This document shows, one piece after another, positions 8,314-16,300 of a stretch of DNA of 64,000 nt. Source of the stretch: Pigmentibacter ruber. Lineage in GTDB: Bacteria; Bdellovibrionota_B; Oligoflexia; Silvanigrellales; Silvanigrellaceae. Each line of letters starts with the position of its first letter. The stretch's first letter is position 1. The position numbers were made by a program, and so were the translations under genes. The stretch is taken from contig NZ_WSSC01000002.1 in the NCBI RefSeq assembly GCF_009792895.1, forward strand, positions 186,001 through 250,000. The letters are read 5' to 3'. The notes beneath the pieces were generated by a model. The model was not told where the DNA came from, ran no database searches, and worked only from the letters and a program-made list of their open reading frames with translations.

Positions 8314-9071
8314 TTAATTATTATCTTTTGAAAGTTCAACTTTGCTAGAAAAAATATCCTCTTCCAATGCAAATTTTTTAAAGAATTCATCTCTTGTAAA
8401 CCAGTTATTAATTTTTTGTATCTCAATTTTAGATAAAAATAGTTTTTCTTTAAGCTCTTTAATTCGCTCATTAAAATAATTCTTTTTAGAATCATCATTT
8501 AATCTTTTTTTGAAATTATTACACAGATGAAAAATACAATAACAGTTCTTTAAATTTTCAAATTTGTATTTTTAGATTTATACCAATTGATTAAATGTTG
8601 CTCTGATTTTGCAGAAAGAGTTTCATTTGTTTTTAAATCACGATAAATATTATCAACCGCATAGTAAGTAACACCTTTAAAATCTGCTAACCTAGAATAG
8701 AAAAAAATAATATACTCTTTTGCTTTTTTTAAAATATCTGAACTATCATTGCTAGAACCAATAAAATTATTTTGACCACTTATTCCATTTTTAGTTGCCT
8801 TAGTAGAAGATGTTACTTCAGTCATTTCTTCATCATTTTCAGATATAAAACATTCAGTAGTATAGTCAGGTATATTTTTGCGGCTATTTTTAAATTTAGA
8901 ACTATTTTTTGTGGCGCACGATGGTCCTGAAAAGAAGAATTTATTATTTACTAAATCTTTGCAATATATTCCTTTCCAGCTATTAAGAGTTTTTGTACAA
9001 AAATTGCATTTTGTAGGGATATCAACATAGTCATAACATATGTACTCAAATTTCATAATATCTCCAGACAT
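8314..9071 (-). pseudogene. Cysteine-rich (zinc-finger-like) protein gene with a frameshift near its 3' part
   Basis: The frame from the ATG at 9071 (or at 9056 with GGAG upstream) encodes CNFC, then GIYC and GPSCATK within the first 55 residues, a likely zinc-binding cluster. It then has a polar low-complexity middle and SEQHLINWYKSK before stopping at 8550. The adjoining frame continues as YKFENLKN, a Cys-rich stretch and a charged helical tail with LKEKLFLSKIEIQKINNW, ending at TAA 8316-8314. Adding one A to the A5 tract near 8575 joins the two frames smoothly, so this is a frameshifted gene, a sequencing error or a slippage site. No family recognised. Confidence 0.5.
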
Positions 9072-9099
9072 TTATACAGTCCTTTAAAAACCCAATAAT

Positions 9100-9423
9100 T
9101 TAATTTAGGGGGTTGTTATAAAAAATCGAACTAAAAAAATAAAAGCCTAAAAGGATCTGGTCGAAAAAAACTATTTCAAGAAAAGTATTACGAAGAAAAC
9201 AGTAAGACTATGAAAAAATGACGAGGAGTTTCTTTTTTTGCGGATTAGATAGGTCTTTCAAAAAAAATCATCTATAACTGAATTAATTAAAATCAAAACT
9301 GTAAAGAATCATTTGAAATTGCAAAAACATCTTGCCAAGCAATTTTGGAGAATTTAGCATTTAAATAAGCCTCTAAGTGCAAAAGAAAATGTAAATAAAT
9401 TTAAGTAAGAATGTTAGGAAAAT
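9100..9423. other. Non-coding stretch with decayed coding fragments
   Basis: No intact gene. One plus-strand fragment (about 9139-9220) reads KSLKGSGRKKLFQEKYYEEN before a stop and is basic and protein-like; later frames are broken by stops. It ends at the IS-like end beginning 9424. Confidence 0.3.
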
Positions 9424-9443
9424 GGGGTTTGTTGCAAGAATCC
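9424..9443 (+). repeat. IS-like end, left inverted copy
   Basis: GGGGTTTGTTGCAAGAATCC here is repeated as an exact reverse complement at 13166-13185, in inward-facing orientation. The TTTGTTGCA core resembles terminal repeats of IS5- and IS6-type insertion sequences. No intact transposase lies next to it. Confidence 0.5.
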
Positions 9444-9447
9444 CCGA

Positions 9448-9798
9448 TTACGTGTTTGCAATCTGCTTAATGATTTTTAAATAATTGCCTCTAATATTTT
9501 TTTTATAATTTCTTTCATTTAAATCTACAATAATAAATTTATTACTAATTACATTATCTATAAAAATTTTTTCTGGAGTTAAAACATCATTTTCTTTTAA
9601 TTGAAAACTAGGATTTATTAGTAAATTAATTTTATCATTCAAATTTATTTCATAAGAATTGAATTCATAATCAAAATGTAATTCTTTACCTATTATGAAG
9701 TAATTATAATAGCATTTGTTATTTTTTACTTCAACTTGTACATTAAATTCTAAGATTTTAATAAATTCTTTCACAAAAAAATCATATTTATTTATCAC
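9448..9798 (-). CDS. Hypothetical protein
   Basis: Encodes 116 residues from a GTG with AAAGGA upstream. Lys/Asn/Ile-rich, no signal peptide, no motif recognised. Its stop codon lies only five bases inside the left IS-like end, so its C-terminus may have been cut by element insertion. It belongs to the accessory segment between the two inverted ends. Confidence 0.4.
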   Translation of the reverse strand: MINKYDFFVKEFIKILEFNVQVEVKNNKCYYNYFIIGKELHFDYEFNSYEINLNDKINLLINPSFQLKENDVLTPEKIFIDNVISNKFIIVDLNERNYKKNIRGNYLKIIKQIANT

Positions 9799-9983
9799 TA
9801 AAATTTCCTTTCTTTGTAGATTAAGAGTCTTAAAAAAGATTAACTGTTTTGAGATTATTTTGTAAGAAATATTTTTTACTTTAAGAAAAAATATTTCTTG
9901 ACTTTTTGTCGCTTGGTCTACTTACCCGTTTTTGGAATTTTAAAACCACTTGATACTTAAGCTAATGCGTTTTTTACACGAAT

Positions 9984-10301
9984 TTGGGTCGTGGCTTAAA
10001 ATTTAGTATTGACGGCTGCCATTTGGATTCGTTTAATGAAGTTATGAAATCTTTAACCCTCACGATAAAGGAAAAAAGTATGCTAGATCTTAGCGATTTT
10101 AGTTGCATTACTGCAACTGCAACAACGGGTATTGGAATGGATAAATGGATTTGTCAAATTGATTTTCCTGATGGTACTTCGCGTAGAGATGAATTTTCAG
10201 ACGAAAAAGCCTGCAAAGCATGGGCTCGAGCTGAAATTAAAAAATACATAGGTAGTAATCCAGCACTTCCTTTAATGATAACGGGCAATCTCCCTCTATA
10301 A
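9984..10301 (+). CDS. Hypothetical small protein
   Basis: Encodes up to 105 residues. TTG 9984 gives the longest frame; the ATG at 10041 is another possible start. It contains a Thr/Ala-rich turn (TATATTGIGMDKW), a FPDGTSRRDEF strand pair and an Ala-rich helix with ACKAWARAEIKKY. Its codon use is less AT-biased than its neighbours, which fits acquisition. No family recognised. Confidence 0.4.
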   Translation: MGRGLKFSIDGCHLDSFNEVMKSLTLTIKEKSMLDLSDFSCITATATTGIGMDKWICQIDFPDGTSRRDEFSDEKACKAWARAEIKKYIGSNPALPLMITGNLPL

Positions 10302-10404
10302 ACTTCTTAACAGTCAATTGACTGGTGAGCGGTCGGCTTGCCGTTTCTCGTTTGGCATTTTAAATTTGACTAGGGCTTGTAAAATGGCAAACTGAGTGTG
10401 TGGA

Positions 10405-10599
10405 TCTAGGGGGGGGGGTGCAAAATTGGTACCCCCCTCTTATGAAAACGACGGGGTGCCCCTGTATGGATACCAAGCTTGTCTTATCAATTTGCCTCAT
10501 AAAATAGCAAAAATATTGGCAAAAATCACACAACATAATCATAGTTATCATAACTCAACTTATTTGACGCATATTATTGCATTTTTCTACCCCCCTAGA
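10405..10599. repeat. Inverted repeat with G/C-run arms
   Basis: TCTAGGGGGG (10405-10414) is complementary to CCCCCCTAGA (10590-10599). An inner alternative pairs GGGGGGT (10413-10419) with ACCCCCC (10431-10437). Such G-runs are striking in this AT-rich window. Confidence 0.5.
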
Positions 10600-10633
10600 C
10601 CTGTTACCTTAATCAAAATTTTTTACTTGCTCT

Positions 10634-10657
10634 TCCTACAGTCTATCGACTGTAGGA
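10634..10657. ncRNA. Perfect 10-bp hairpin, possible structured RNA element
   Basis: TCCTACAGTC, loop TATC, GACTGTAGGA. It is followed within 120 bases by two more hairpins. A transcript is not proven; the terminator-like hairpin at 11132 reads the same way, with no plus-strand protein gene between. Confidence 0.3.
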
Positions 10658-11131
10658 TGTAGGAATTAGCGCACGCATGACAAATGACGTGCGGTTGCAG
10701 CGTGCGGCTCTGTCAGTACCCAAAGACAATTGGACTATTCCCACAGTCATTGAGACTGTCATTTCTCAAAGATCTTGGCATCAGTCTCTAGGTGTATAGA
10801 GCTTTTAGGATACAGTCCTTATGTCTTTGGAGCAAATTTAGTCTCGATCACTTTGGGAATGTGTTTGATATGATTGATCTGTGAGTCTCAAGGTCTTTGG
10901 GATCTGACAGGCTCAACGCTTTGAGAAGCTGGACACCTCTAAAAAGTGTAATACAAACGTATAACAAAAATCGAAGAGTATGCTTTATGAATAAAGGATT
11001 TAGTAATTTTATGTATAACACTTTTATACCCAGATGTTTTTTATCATATTTAAATTAATAGATTATTTCCTTTTTGCGTATCACATTTAGTGCGTAGGGT
11101 ATGTATTAAATAAAACAGAAGGTGGGGTCTG

Positions 11132-11154
11132 AGGGGAGACGGAAAGTCTCCCCT
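11132..11154 (+). terminator. Terminator-like hairpin
   Basis: AGGGGAGAC, five-base loop, GTCTCCCCT: a 9-bp GC-rich stem followed by a weak T-rich stretch. No plus-strand protein gene ends nearby, so it may end an RNA made from the 10.6-11.1 kb island. Confidence 0.45.
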
Positions 11155-11294
11155 GCTTTGTTGCTTCCATAGGATCTAACTAAATAATCAAATTACATGA
11201 AATTATAGTTTTTATTCTTAAAATCATTTAATATTCAAATGTTTCCAATGCTTCATAAAGTCATTTTAATATTAAATAGAAAGAAAGGTATGAT

Positions 11295-11858
11295 ATGCAA
11301 TTGAAAGAATTGGTAAAACAAATGAGGTTAGATGCAGGTCTTACAGAACGAAAAGCGGCTGATATAATAAGAAAGAAAGCTGAGATATGGAAAAGTTGGG
11401 AAATTGGGAAAAGAAGGCCAAGTTTAGAAGATTTGAGAATATTTTGTGAAGAAACACACCAAGATTTTAACGAAGTAAAAAGAAAATACGCCGACACATT
11501 TGTTGAAAATAAATTAAAACATCATATATCAAGTAATAACGAAAAAGATTCTGAAGATGTTTTCTTTATTGCTGATAAGATTACAAATGACATTTTATTT
11601 GAAAAAAATGAAACTCGTTTCTCTTCCAAATTTTGTAAACTAGAGCACATAGATGGGAGTATTCTAATTACAAGATGGGGAAGTAATTTTAAATTTCCTA
11701 ACACAAAATATGATGCCAATATTCAATTAGTTAATCTATTTAAGCATAAACTCTTGAATGGAATTGAAATTAAAAAACAAATTATTATATTTTTGTATAA
11801 ATGCAAGGAATTAGGACTTGAATTAAATTATGGAATTTTTAAAGTAAATTCTAATTGA
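11295..11858 (+). CDS. XRE-type helix-turn-helix regulator
   Basis: Encodes 187 residues from an ATG with AAAGG upstream. Residues 1-65 form a Cro/CI-type helix-turn-helix: LVKQMRLDAGLTERKAADII, then WKSWEIGKRRPSLEDLRIF, which is the usual turn plus recognition helix and the W-E-x-G-x-R-x-P signature. The C-terminal 110 residues have no recognised domain and may sense a ligand or mediate oligomers. It converges on the Abi-family gene across a palindromic terminator. It probably regulates the accessory segment it sits in. Confidence 0.7.
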   Translation: MQLKELVKQMRLDAGLTERKAADIIRKKAEIWKSWEIGKRRPSLEDLRIFCEETHQDFNEVKRKYADTFVENKLKHHISSNNEKDSEDVFFIADKITNDILFEKNETRFSSKFCKLEHIDGSILITRWGSNFKFPNTKYDANIQLVNLFKHKLLNGIEIKKQIIIFLYKCKELGLELNYGIFKVNSN

Positions 11859-11976
11859 ATACGTTTATTTAAAGGGGTTCTGGTCTTTGGAGGCAGATTT
11901 ATTATTGTTTTCTGACTTTTAATTTGGATTTTCGTAAACATCTTAAATATTATTTGACCAAAATCATTATTTATGG

Positions 11977-12002
11977 TAAGTAAAACTTGCAAGTTTTACT
12001 TA
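11977..12002. terminator. 26-bp perfect palindrome between convergent genes
   Basis: A perfect palindrome (half-site AAGTAAAACTTG) lies between the XRE gene and the Abi gene and overlaps the Abi stop codon. On the plus strand it runs into TATATTTTATT. Its position fits a bidirectional terminator. Confidence 0.5.
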
Positions 12003-12904
12003 TATTTTATTAAATTCATATATATTAATACCCATCATTTTCAAATCTGAATTTAATATTAAATTCGTCTTTAATGAATCGTTTAAAAATTTCTTTATTT
12101 CATCTATCCATTTAGAGTTAGAATCTATTATTTTTGAGAAATGATTTAGAATTATAATTGTATTATATATTTTAGCACTGTTATCCCCATCTTTTTCCCA
12201 TAAATTACTTAAGTTTTCTGGTTTTTTTGGGATTTTCATCCTACATGACGTTAGTTTTCTATTCCAGAGGCGCCCATGGTGAGCACAAATATTTCGTACA
12301 ATATTGATATTTCGTAAACATGATTCAAAGACCTCGTCATCTAGTTGATATTCTTTGCTTATTTCTTTTTTTAAGTTTATTTTTAAATTTAAATATAAAC
12401 TTACTAATGTTCCGAAAGAAAAATTTTCACAAATTGACCAAATAGGAGGAAAAATAGGATTACCGTATTTTGTCTTGTAATGAACAAGATACTCTTCTTT
12501 ACTATTTGAATAGTTTTTCATAATGTCAGACAAATCGCTAATATGTCTGTCTTTTTTTTCATAGATATTATGATCTATGTAAGCATGGGAATCATTTTGT
12601 TTTATAGAAAGACAATATGCCCAAATAGTTCTAAATGATATTTCAAATGTTTCAATGGCCTCTAAAATAAGAAGTCTAAATTTTTTATCGAAATAATATA
12701 AATTAACGATGCGTTCTATACTAGTATTGCTGTGATATCTATGATTTTCCTCTAATTTTTCTTCAAAGATTTTCCAATATCCACTTAACCTATAGTAATT
12801 AATGTGTTTAAGTATGTTTTCTGCAAAAGTTTCATTAGTAATTATCATGCCCCTAGATTTGAGAAGGGTTACTTTTTCCTTAATACTAAGAGGTTTTTTT
12901 TCAT
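12000..12904 (-). CDS. Abi-family (Abi_2/AbiD-F type) abortive-infection protein; start displaced by an A8 tract
   Basis: The continuous frame from the ATG at 12848 gives 282 residues with YYRLSGYWK near its start and RNICAHHGRLWNR near residue 185, the R-x4-6-H motif of HEPN-type RNases that defines Abi_2 proteins. The conserved family N-terminus (KKPLSIKEKVTLLKSRG) lies upstream in the same frame but has no start codon. The natural ATG (12904-12902) is one base out of phase, separated by eight A residues (T8 at 12894-12901 on the plus strand). One extra A restores the full protein. Likely role: growth arrest of phage-infected cells. It may be phase-variable, slippage-expressed or inactive. 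Confidence 0.8.
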
Positions 12905-12959
12905 ATTTTTCTATGTTTATTATCCAATATTAGTGTAAGATTTTAGATGCTTACAAAAA

Positions 12960-13185
12960 AAAGACTCCCCGCTTTGAGCATCGTTGAGAGGCTTGGGAAG
13001 TATTGATAACAACATGATATATGTCGTCATAGTTTCTGTCAAGTTTATTGGATTGGTTCAAATCCAGCAAAATATTGCTATTTGTATTATTTGGGGTACC
13101 GACCTGCTGCAAGAGAAAAGATGTCTTTTTTTCAACAACAAGTGGGATTTTGTGTATAAACTCGAGGATTCTTGCAACAAACCCC
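12960..13185 (+). mobile_element. Probable IS5-type transposase 3' remnant
   Basis: Frames in this stretch contain SIVERLGKY and VKFIGLVQIQQN, which loosely resemble the end of IS5-family transposases (VER-x-G..., then FI-LA-IQI). They are broken by stops. The inverted IS-like end 13166-13185 follows directly, as expected for the right end of such an element. Identification is tentative; a 108-codon frame over it is not a gene in its own right. Confidence 0.35.
13166..13185 (-). repeat. IS-like end, right inverted copy
   Basis: Exact reverse complement of 9424-9443. The match extends to TCGAG against CCGAT with one mismatch in the next four bases. It marks the right edge of a roughly 3.76-kb segment. 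Confidence 0.5.
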
Positions 13186-13248
13186 TAACTTCTAGTTTTG
13201 AGGCTCTCGGAAAATTCTGCGGTTTGCGCTTAGAACCCCAAATAAGCC

Positions 13249-13677
13249 TTATGTATAGTTATAAGATTTTGTATCTAAAATATATTCAAATGAAAAAGGG
13301 CACTCTGTAGGCACATTATTTTCGAAATATTTTTTAAAATGAAATGAACTTATAGTACCATCAGAATATTCTAAAATTTCTTTTCTGGTATCCTTATATA
13401 TTTCATTAAGCTTTCCTTTCAAATATATCTCAATGTAATCATTTTCTCGAATTTTATCTTCTAAATCTGATCTCGCTAGAACAGCATATTTTTTTTCAAC
13501 TTCTAAATCCCAAAGTAGTTCATATTCCGTATAGTCATCATTATTAACACTTGGAAAATATGATTTTAAATTATAATTATTTAATATAAGAAAGCTTATA
13601 GCTGAAGATAAATCATTTTCATAAAGTTTATGATAAAGTTCTACTTCTTTTTTAAGTATCAAATTTTTGTTAATCAT
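13249..13677 (-). CDS. Hypothetical protein
   Basis: Encodes 142 residues. Acidic, helix-rich first half (KKEVELYHKLYENDLSSAI) and a Tyr/Asp-rich second half with SDGTISSFHFKKYF. No signal peptide, no membrane segment, no known motif. The ribosome site before the ATG is weak. It lies just outside the right IS-like end and downstream of the DUF2513-like gene on the same strand. Confidence 0.45.
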   Translation of the reverse strand: MINKNLILKKEVELYHKLYENDLSSAISFLILNNYNLKSYFPSVNNDDYTEYELLWDLEVEKKYAVLARSDLEDKIRENDYIEIYLKGKLNEIYKDTRKEILEYSDGTISSFHFKKYFENNVPTECPFSFEYILDTKSYNYT

Positions 13678-13747
13678 AATGTATATTTTCTTATCAAATA
13701 TTTATAAATATCGCTTAAATAAACAGTGAGAAGCGAATTAAAAAAGT

Positions 13748-14170
13748 TTATTTAAGAGAAGCGGATAGAATGGCACCTATAGCCAAAGCGGGTACTTTTT
13801 CTATTGTTCCCAATGTGATAGATTTAATAGATTTTTTAATTTTTTCTAGTAAATTATCATTTTCAGTAGCTTCCAAGAACTGATGGCCTTGCAAGGTCAA
13901 CCCTTGAATTTTAAAAGGAGGGTATGAATCAATTGAACCACCAATGTGCCCATATAAAAATTTATTATCAATCAAAATTTTCAAGTGATAATGAAATTTA
14001 TTAAGTTCACTTATTTCTTCTTCTGTTTTTCCATAACTTTTATGACCAAAATTAATAGTTACATTATCAATTCCATTATTTGGAACTTTTATTTCTTTGT
14101 TTTTAATGATAATTTTGCCATTTTTTAAATTTACAAGAATTATTTTTATATATTCAACGTCAAGTTCCAT
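13748..14170 (-). CDS. DUF2513-like phage-type protein
   Basis: Encodes 140 residues from an ATG preceded by AAAGGATT. The central HYHLKILIDNKFL strand followed by GLTLQGHQFLEATENDNLLEK matches the DUF2513 pattern (G-L-T-x-x-G-H-x-F-L-D/E then a W/L-x-K helix), a small family frequent in prophages and plasmids. Its C-terminal 25 residues are Ala/Ile-rich and hydrophobic (VPALAIGAILSASL). Function is unknown; DUF2513 proteins are often described as possible winged-helix-like proteins. It is divergent from the coiled-coil regulator at 14338. Confidence 0.6.
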   Translation of the reverse strand: MELDVEYIKIILVNLKNGKIIIKNKEIKVPNNGIDNVTINFGHKSYGKTEEEISELNKFHYHLKILIDNKFLYGHIGGSIDSYPPFKIQGLTLQGHQFLEATENDNLLEKIKKSIKSITLGTIEKVPALAIGAILSASLK

Positions 14171-14280
14171 AATAATCCTTTCTTAGTAATGCCCAGATTC
14201 AACCTACTCAAACTAAAATTTTTTCAAAATAGACGCAAGTGAAGTTTGACTCCCTTCACGGCACAACTTCAAGGCATAAT

Positions 14281-14323
14281 TTAACTTAGCTTCACAACTT
14301 AAGCCATTGTGAAGTTAAGTTAA
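14281..14323. promoter_or_regulatory. Long inverted-repeat operator before the coiled-coil regulator
   Basis: TTAACTTAGCTTCACAA is matched by the reverse complement of TTGTGAAGTTAAGTTAA with one mismatch in 17, around a short spacer. Further GTGAAGTT/AACTTCA words lie at about 14238 and 14264. This is an arrangement expected for an autoregulated DNA-binding protein. Confidence 0.55.
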
Positions 14324-14337
14324 ATAAGGAGGTGAAC

Positions 14338-14838
14338 TTGAATAGTGAAGATTTAACGGAATTCATGACAATTACGGAAGCTTCAAAAATCTTTCAAAGA
14401 ACAAGGCAAGCAATCGACTTGCTAATAAAGCAGGGCAAAGTTGAGTCTAAACGAGTCGGTGCACGGGCAACTATTATGGTTCATAGACCAACTCTTCAAA
14501 ATATCTACGCTAAAATTGAAATGAAGCGCAATGATGCATGTTTAATAAGTACGATGAAAGAACACAGTAAAGTTGAGTCTGAAGTTAACAGTGAAGTTTT
14601 ACAAGTTCAGATTAAAGGGCTGAATAAAATCATTGAACTTCACGAGGCTTCAATTGTTAACTTAAAAGATGAAAAATTGATGCTTGAACGTAAAATTCAA
14701 TGCCTTGAAGAGAAAAATGAAACGCTTCAACAGGAATTAGTAAAAATATCAAAAGAAATGCATGCTTTTATAAATAATGAATCAGGTATGTTTAATTTTG
14801 GAAAATTAAAAGATGCTTTTTTCACAAAAAAGAAATAA
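14338..14838 (+). CDS. KfrA-like regulator: N-terminal HTH plus coiled coil
   Basis: The likely start is TTG 14338, five bases after GGAGG; GTG 14332 overlaps that ribosome site. Residues about 8-60 (MTITEASKIFQRTRQAID, then KVESKRVGAR) form an excisionase/MerR-like helix-turn-helix. Residues 85-150 are a long heptad-rich coiled coil (LMLERKIQCLEEKNETLQQEL). Plasmid KfrA proteins share this layout and autorepress through long operators, and such an operator lies immediately upstream. Plasmid or phage maintenance role inferred. It could instead be a transposon-associated regulator. Confidence 0.5.
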   Translation: MNSEDLTEFMTITEASKIFQRTRQAIDLLIKQGKVESKRVGARATIMVHRPTLQNIYAKIEMKRNDACLISTMKEHSKVESEVNSEVLQVQIKGLNKIIELHEASIVNLKDEKLMLERKIQCLEEKNETLQQELVKISKEMHAFINNESGMFNFGKLKDAFFTKKK

Positions 14839-14941
14839 AAACTTTATGACTCAAACATCATCTAACTAAAAAAACAAGCTAAAAACCCCTTTAAAATAGT
14901 TTTTCAAAGTTCCCTTTTATTTTCAAGGATAAGTTTAATTT

Positions 14942-15097
14942 TTAAAGCTGATTTTGTGAAATAATTAAATTAATTTGCTCTAATTCTGAGCTTAATTTTC
15001 TAATTTTAAGTTGACTGACTTCAATCAACTTGGAATAAAATTCATGGTATTTTGCAAACCCAGATTTGTGTAAAAAACGCACTAGTCTATTTAATAA
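14942..15097 (-). pseudogene. C-terminal gene remnant (LVRFLHKSGF...)
   Basis: The minus strand reads about 51 codons with LLNRLVRFLHKSGFAKYHEF and a helical, coiled-coil-like tail, ending at TAA 14944-14942, without a start. The stretch 15059-15082 is a near copy (21 of 23 bases, inverted) of 9966-9988, where the frame reads LMRFLHEFG. Both look like relics of related genes. Confidence 0.4.
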
Positions 15098-15382
15098 GCA
15101 TTTTTTTATTACTTATATTTTAATTACTCCATTATATTTTCTAATAATTTCTTAAAAGTAGTTTACGTTTATCATATTTACAAAAGATTCTTTAATCTCA
15201 CTTTTTTCCCAAAGATTTTTCCACTCATTAAATTAGTCTGAAGTAATCTTATTACTATCATTTAAAAATTTTGTTGTTTTAAAAAACTCGGTTTAATTAC
15301 TAGAACAACAATCTATGTATTTAGTTTCAAGATATACTACTGCAAAATCCTTTGCATTAAATTAACTTGAGTATTAAGTGTT

Positions 15383-15520
15383 TTAATATTTTTCCTCATC
15401 TTTTTTAGAAAAAATAGTTTTAATTAAGGCTTTTTGCTCCTCAGTTGGTGCTTCTCCATTCAAAAAAATTTGAACAGGTATAAATAGTTATAATTCATTG
15501 TTGAATTTCCAAAAAGACAT
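15383..15520 (-). pseudogene. Small broken ORF
   Basis: ATG 15520 reads MSFWKFNNEL, TAA, then in the same frame LFIPVQIFLNGEAPTEEQ and a Lys-rich end at 15383. The in-frame continuation suggests one nonsense mutation in a gene of about 45 codons. Family unknown. Confidence 0.35.
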
Positions 15521-15911
15521 AATATTTATATTGTAAATTAGATATTTTATTTCCAAAATTGCATAACTCATTTTTCTAAATATTTACTCTTATTTTTAAT
15601 AAATTAGATATGTTTGAAGATTTTATCATTTTTGTAATAAGCTTAATAAATAGTCTTTTTTGCATGAATTTGTGTCGCATACTTTGATGTCTTACCTTTA
15701 AGGAAAATTGTGAGCATTTAACAAATCGACTTTTTTTCCAATATACATCATACTAGTATATTATATCATTGAATCAATTTTTTACCTAAATGTACTATAT
15801 ACGTTGAGCAAAAAAAATTATTTATTTTCAGTTAGTTATGAATAGTTTAAGGACGTAAAAAATATTATGAGATTCCTTCTGTTATAGTAATAGCAATAGC
15901 CAGTAATAAAG

Positions 15912-15964
15912 AATCTCCTTTACTACTTTTAAAAGTAGTGATACCTTTAAAAGTAGTAAAGGAG
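15912..15964 (+). promoter_or_regulatory. Long hairpin covering the higB ribosome site
   Basis: CTCCTTTACTACTTTTAAA (from 15915) is the reverse complement of the right arm ending AAAGTAGTAAAGGAG at 15964. The right arm contains AAAGGAG, the ribosome site for HigB. The inner ACTACTTTTAAAAGTAGT is itself a perfect 18-bp palindrome. It can serve as a protein operator in DNA and as a ribosome-blocking hairpin in RNA. Confidence 0.6.
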
Positions 15965-15969
15965 TGCCG

Positions 15970-16287
15970 ATGACTGATCACTGGACGATTGAGTACTACA
16001 ATGATGAGCTGTTTGAAAAATGGTTTCGAAAGCTAAGTAAACAAGGTAAGTTTGAAGCTCTTTATGAAGAAATCAAGCTCTTATCCAAAGCAGGGAATAT
16101 TCTCACAATGCCTCATAGTAAGAATCTTGGTGAAAAATTATATGAATTAAGAGAGAGAAGTTATGGAATCCGAGTTTATTATACTTTTAGAAAAGGAAAA
16201 ATAATTCTTCTATTAAATGGTGGGGATAAATCTTCCCAAGCAGAAGACATTAAAAAAGCTCGTAAATTGATAAAAAATTTGGAATAA
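15970..16287 (+). CDS. higB: HigB/RelE-type toxin (ribosome-dependent mRNA interferase)
   Basis: Encodes 105 residues from ATG 15970; AAAGGAG ends six bases upstream, and GTG 15964 overlaps it. The fold signature of Gp49/HigB proteins (PF05973) is clear: FEKWFRKLSKQGK, LTMPHSKNLGEKLYELRERSYGIRVYYTF, then a basic C-terminal GDKSSQAEDIKKARKL. The LYELR-x-x-x-x-x-R-V-Y-Y core is typical. The family cleaves mRNA on ribosomes. The antitoxin gene follows 13 bases downstream, the toxin-first order usual for higBA. Autoregulation through the upstream palindrome is likely. Confidence 0.85.
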   Translation: MTDHWTIEYYNDELFEKWFRKLSKQGKFEALYEEIKLLSKAGNILTMPHSKNLGEKLYELRERSYGIRVYYTFRKGKIILLLNGGDKSSQAEDIKKARKLIKNLE

Positions 16288-16300
16288 AGGGAAACTAACA

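Larger units (their letters stand above)
10302..11294. other. Hairpin-rich, relatively GC-rich non-coding island
   Basis: No convincing gene. The island holds a G10 run (10409-10418) that can pair with C-runs at 10432-10437 and 10590-10595, a perfect 10-bp stem with a TATC loop at 10634-10657, a GCACGC/GCGTGC pair near 10670-10720, an ACAGTC/GACTGT hairpin at 10743-10759, and a terminator-like hairpin at 11132-11154. CCAAAG/CTTTGG and ACAGTC words recur. This could be a structured RNA, a plasmid-type origin or a decayed element; the sequence does not decide. Confidence 0.45.
14839..15969. other. Gene-poor stretch with decayed fragments
   Basis: No intact gene. It holds two minus-strand remnants (14942-15097 and 15383-15520, listed separately) in otherwise AT-rich sequence, and ends in the hairpin before HigB. 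Confidence 0.45.

Noticed and set aside
10396-10662. 88-codon frame in the hairpin island
   Set aside because: It is driven by the G-run and palindromes, lacks a ribosome site, and has an overlapping equally long frame on the other strand.
13045-13070. GGTTCAAATCC, a tRNA T-loop-like motif
   Set aside because: No acceptor, D or anticodon stems can be built around it; no tRNA or clear attachment site.
12984-13310. 108-codon frame near the right IS-like end
   Set aside because: It crosses the inverted IS-like end and overlaps the 3' end of an opposite-strand gene; better explained as transposase relic.
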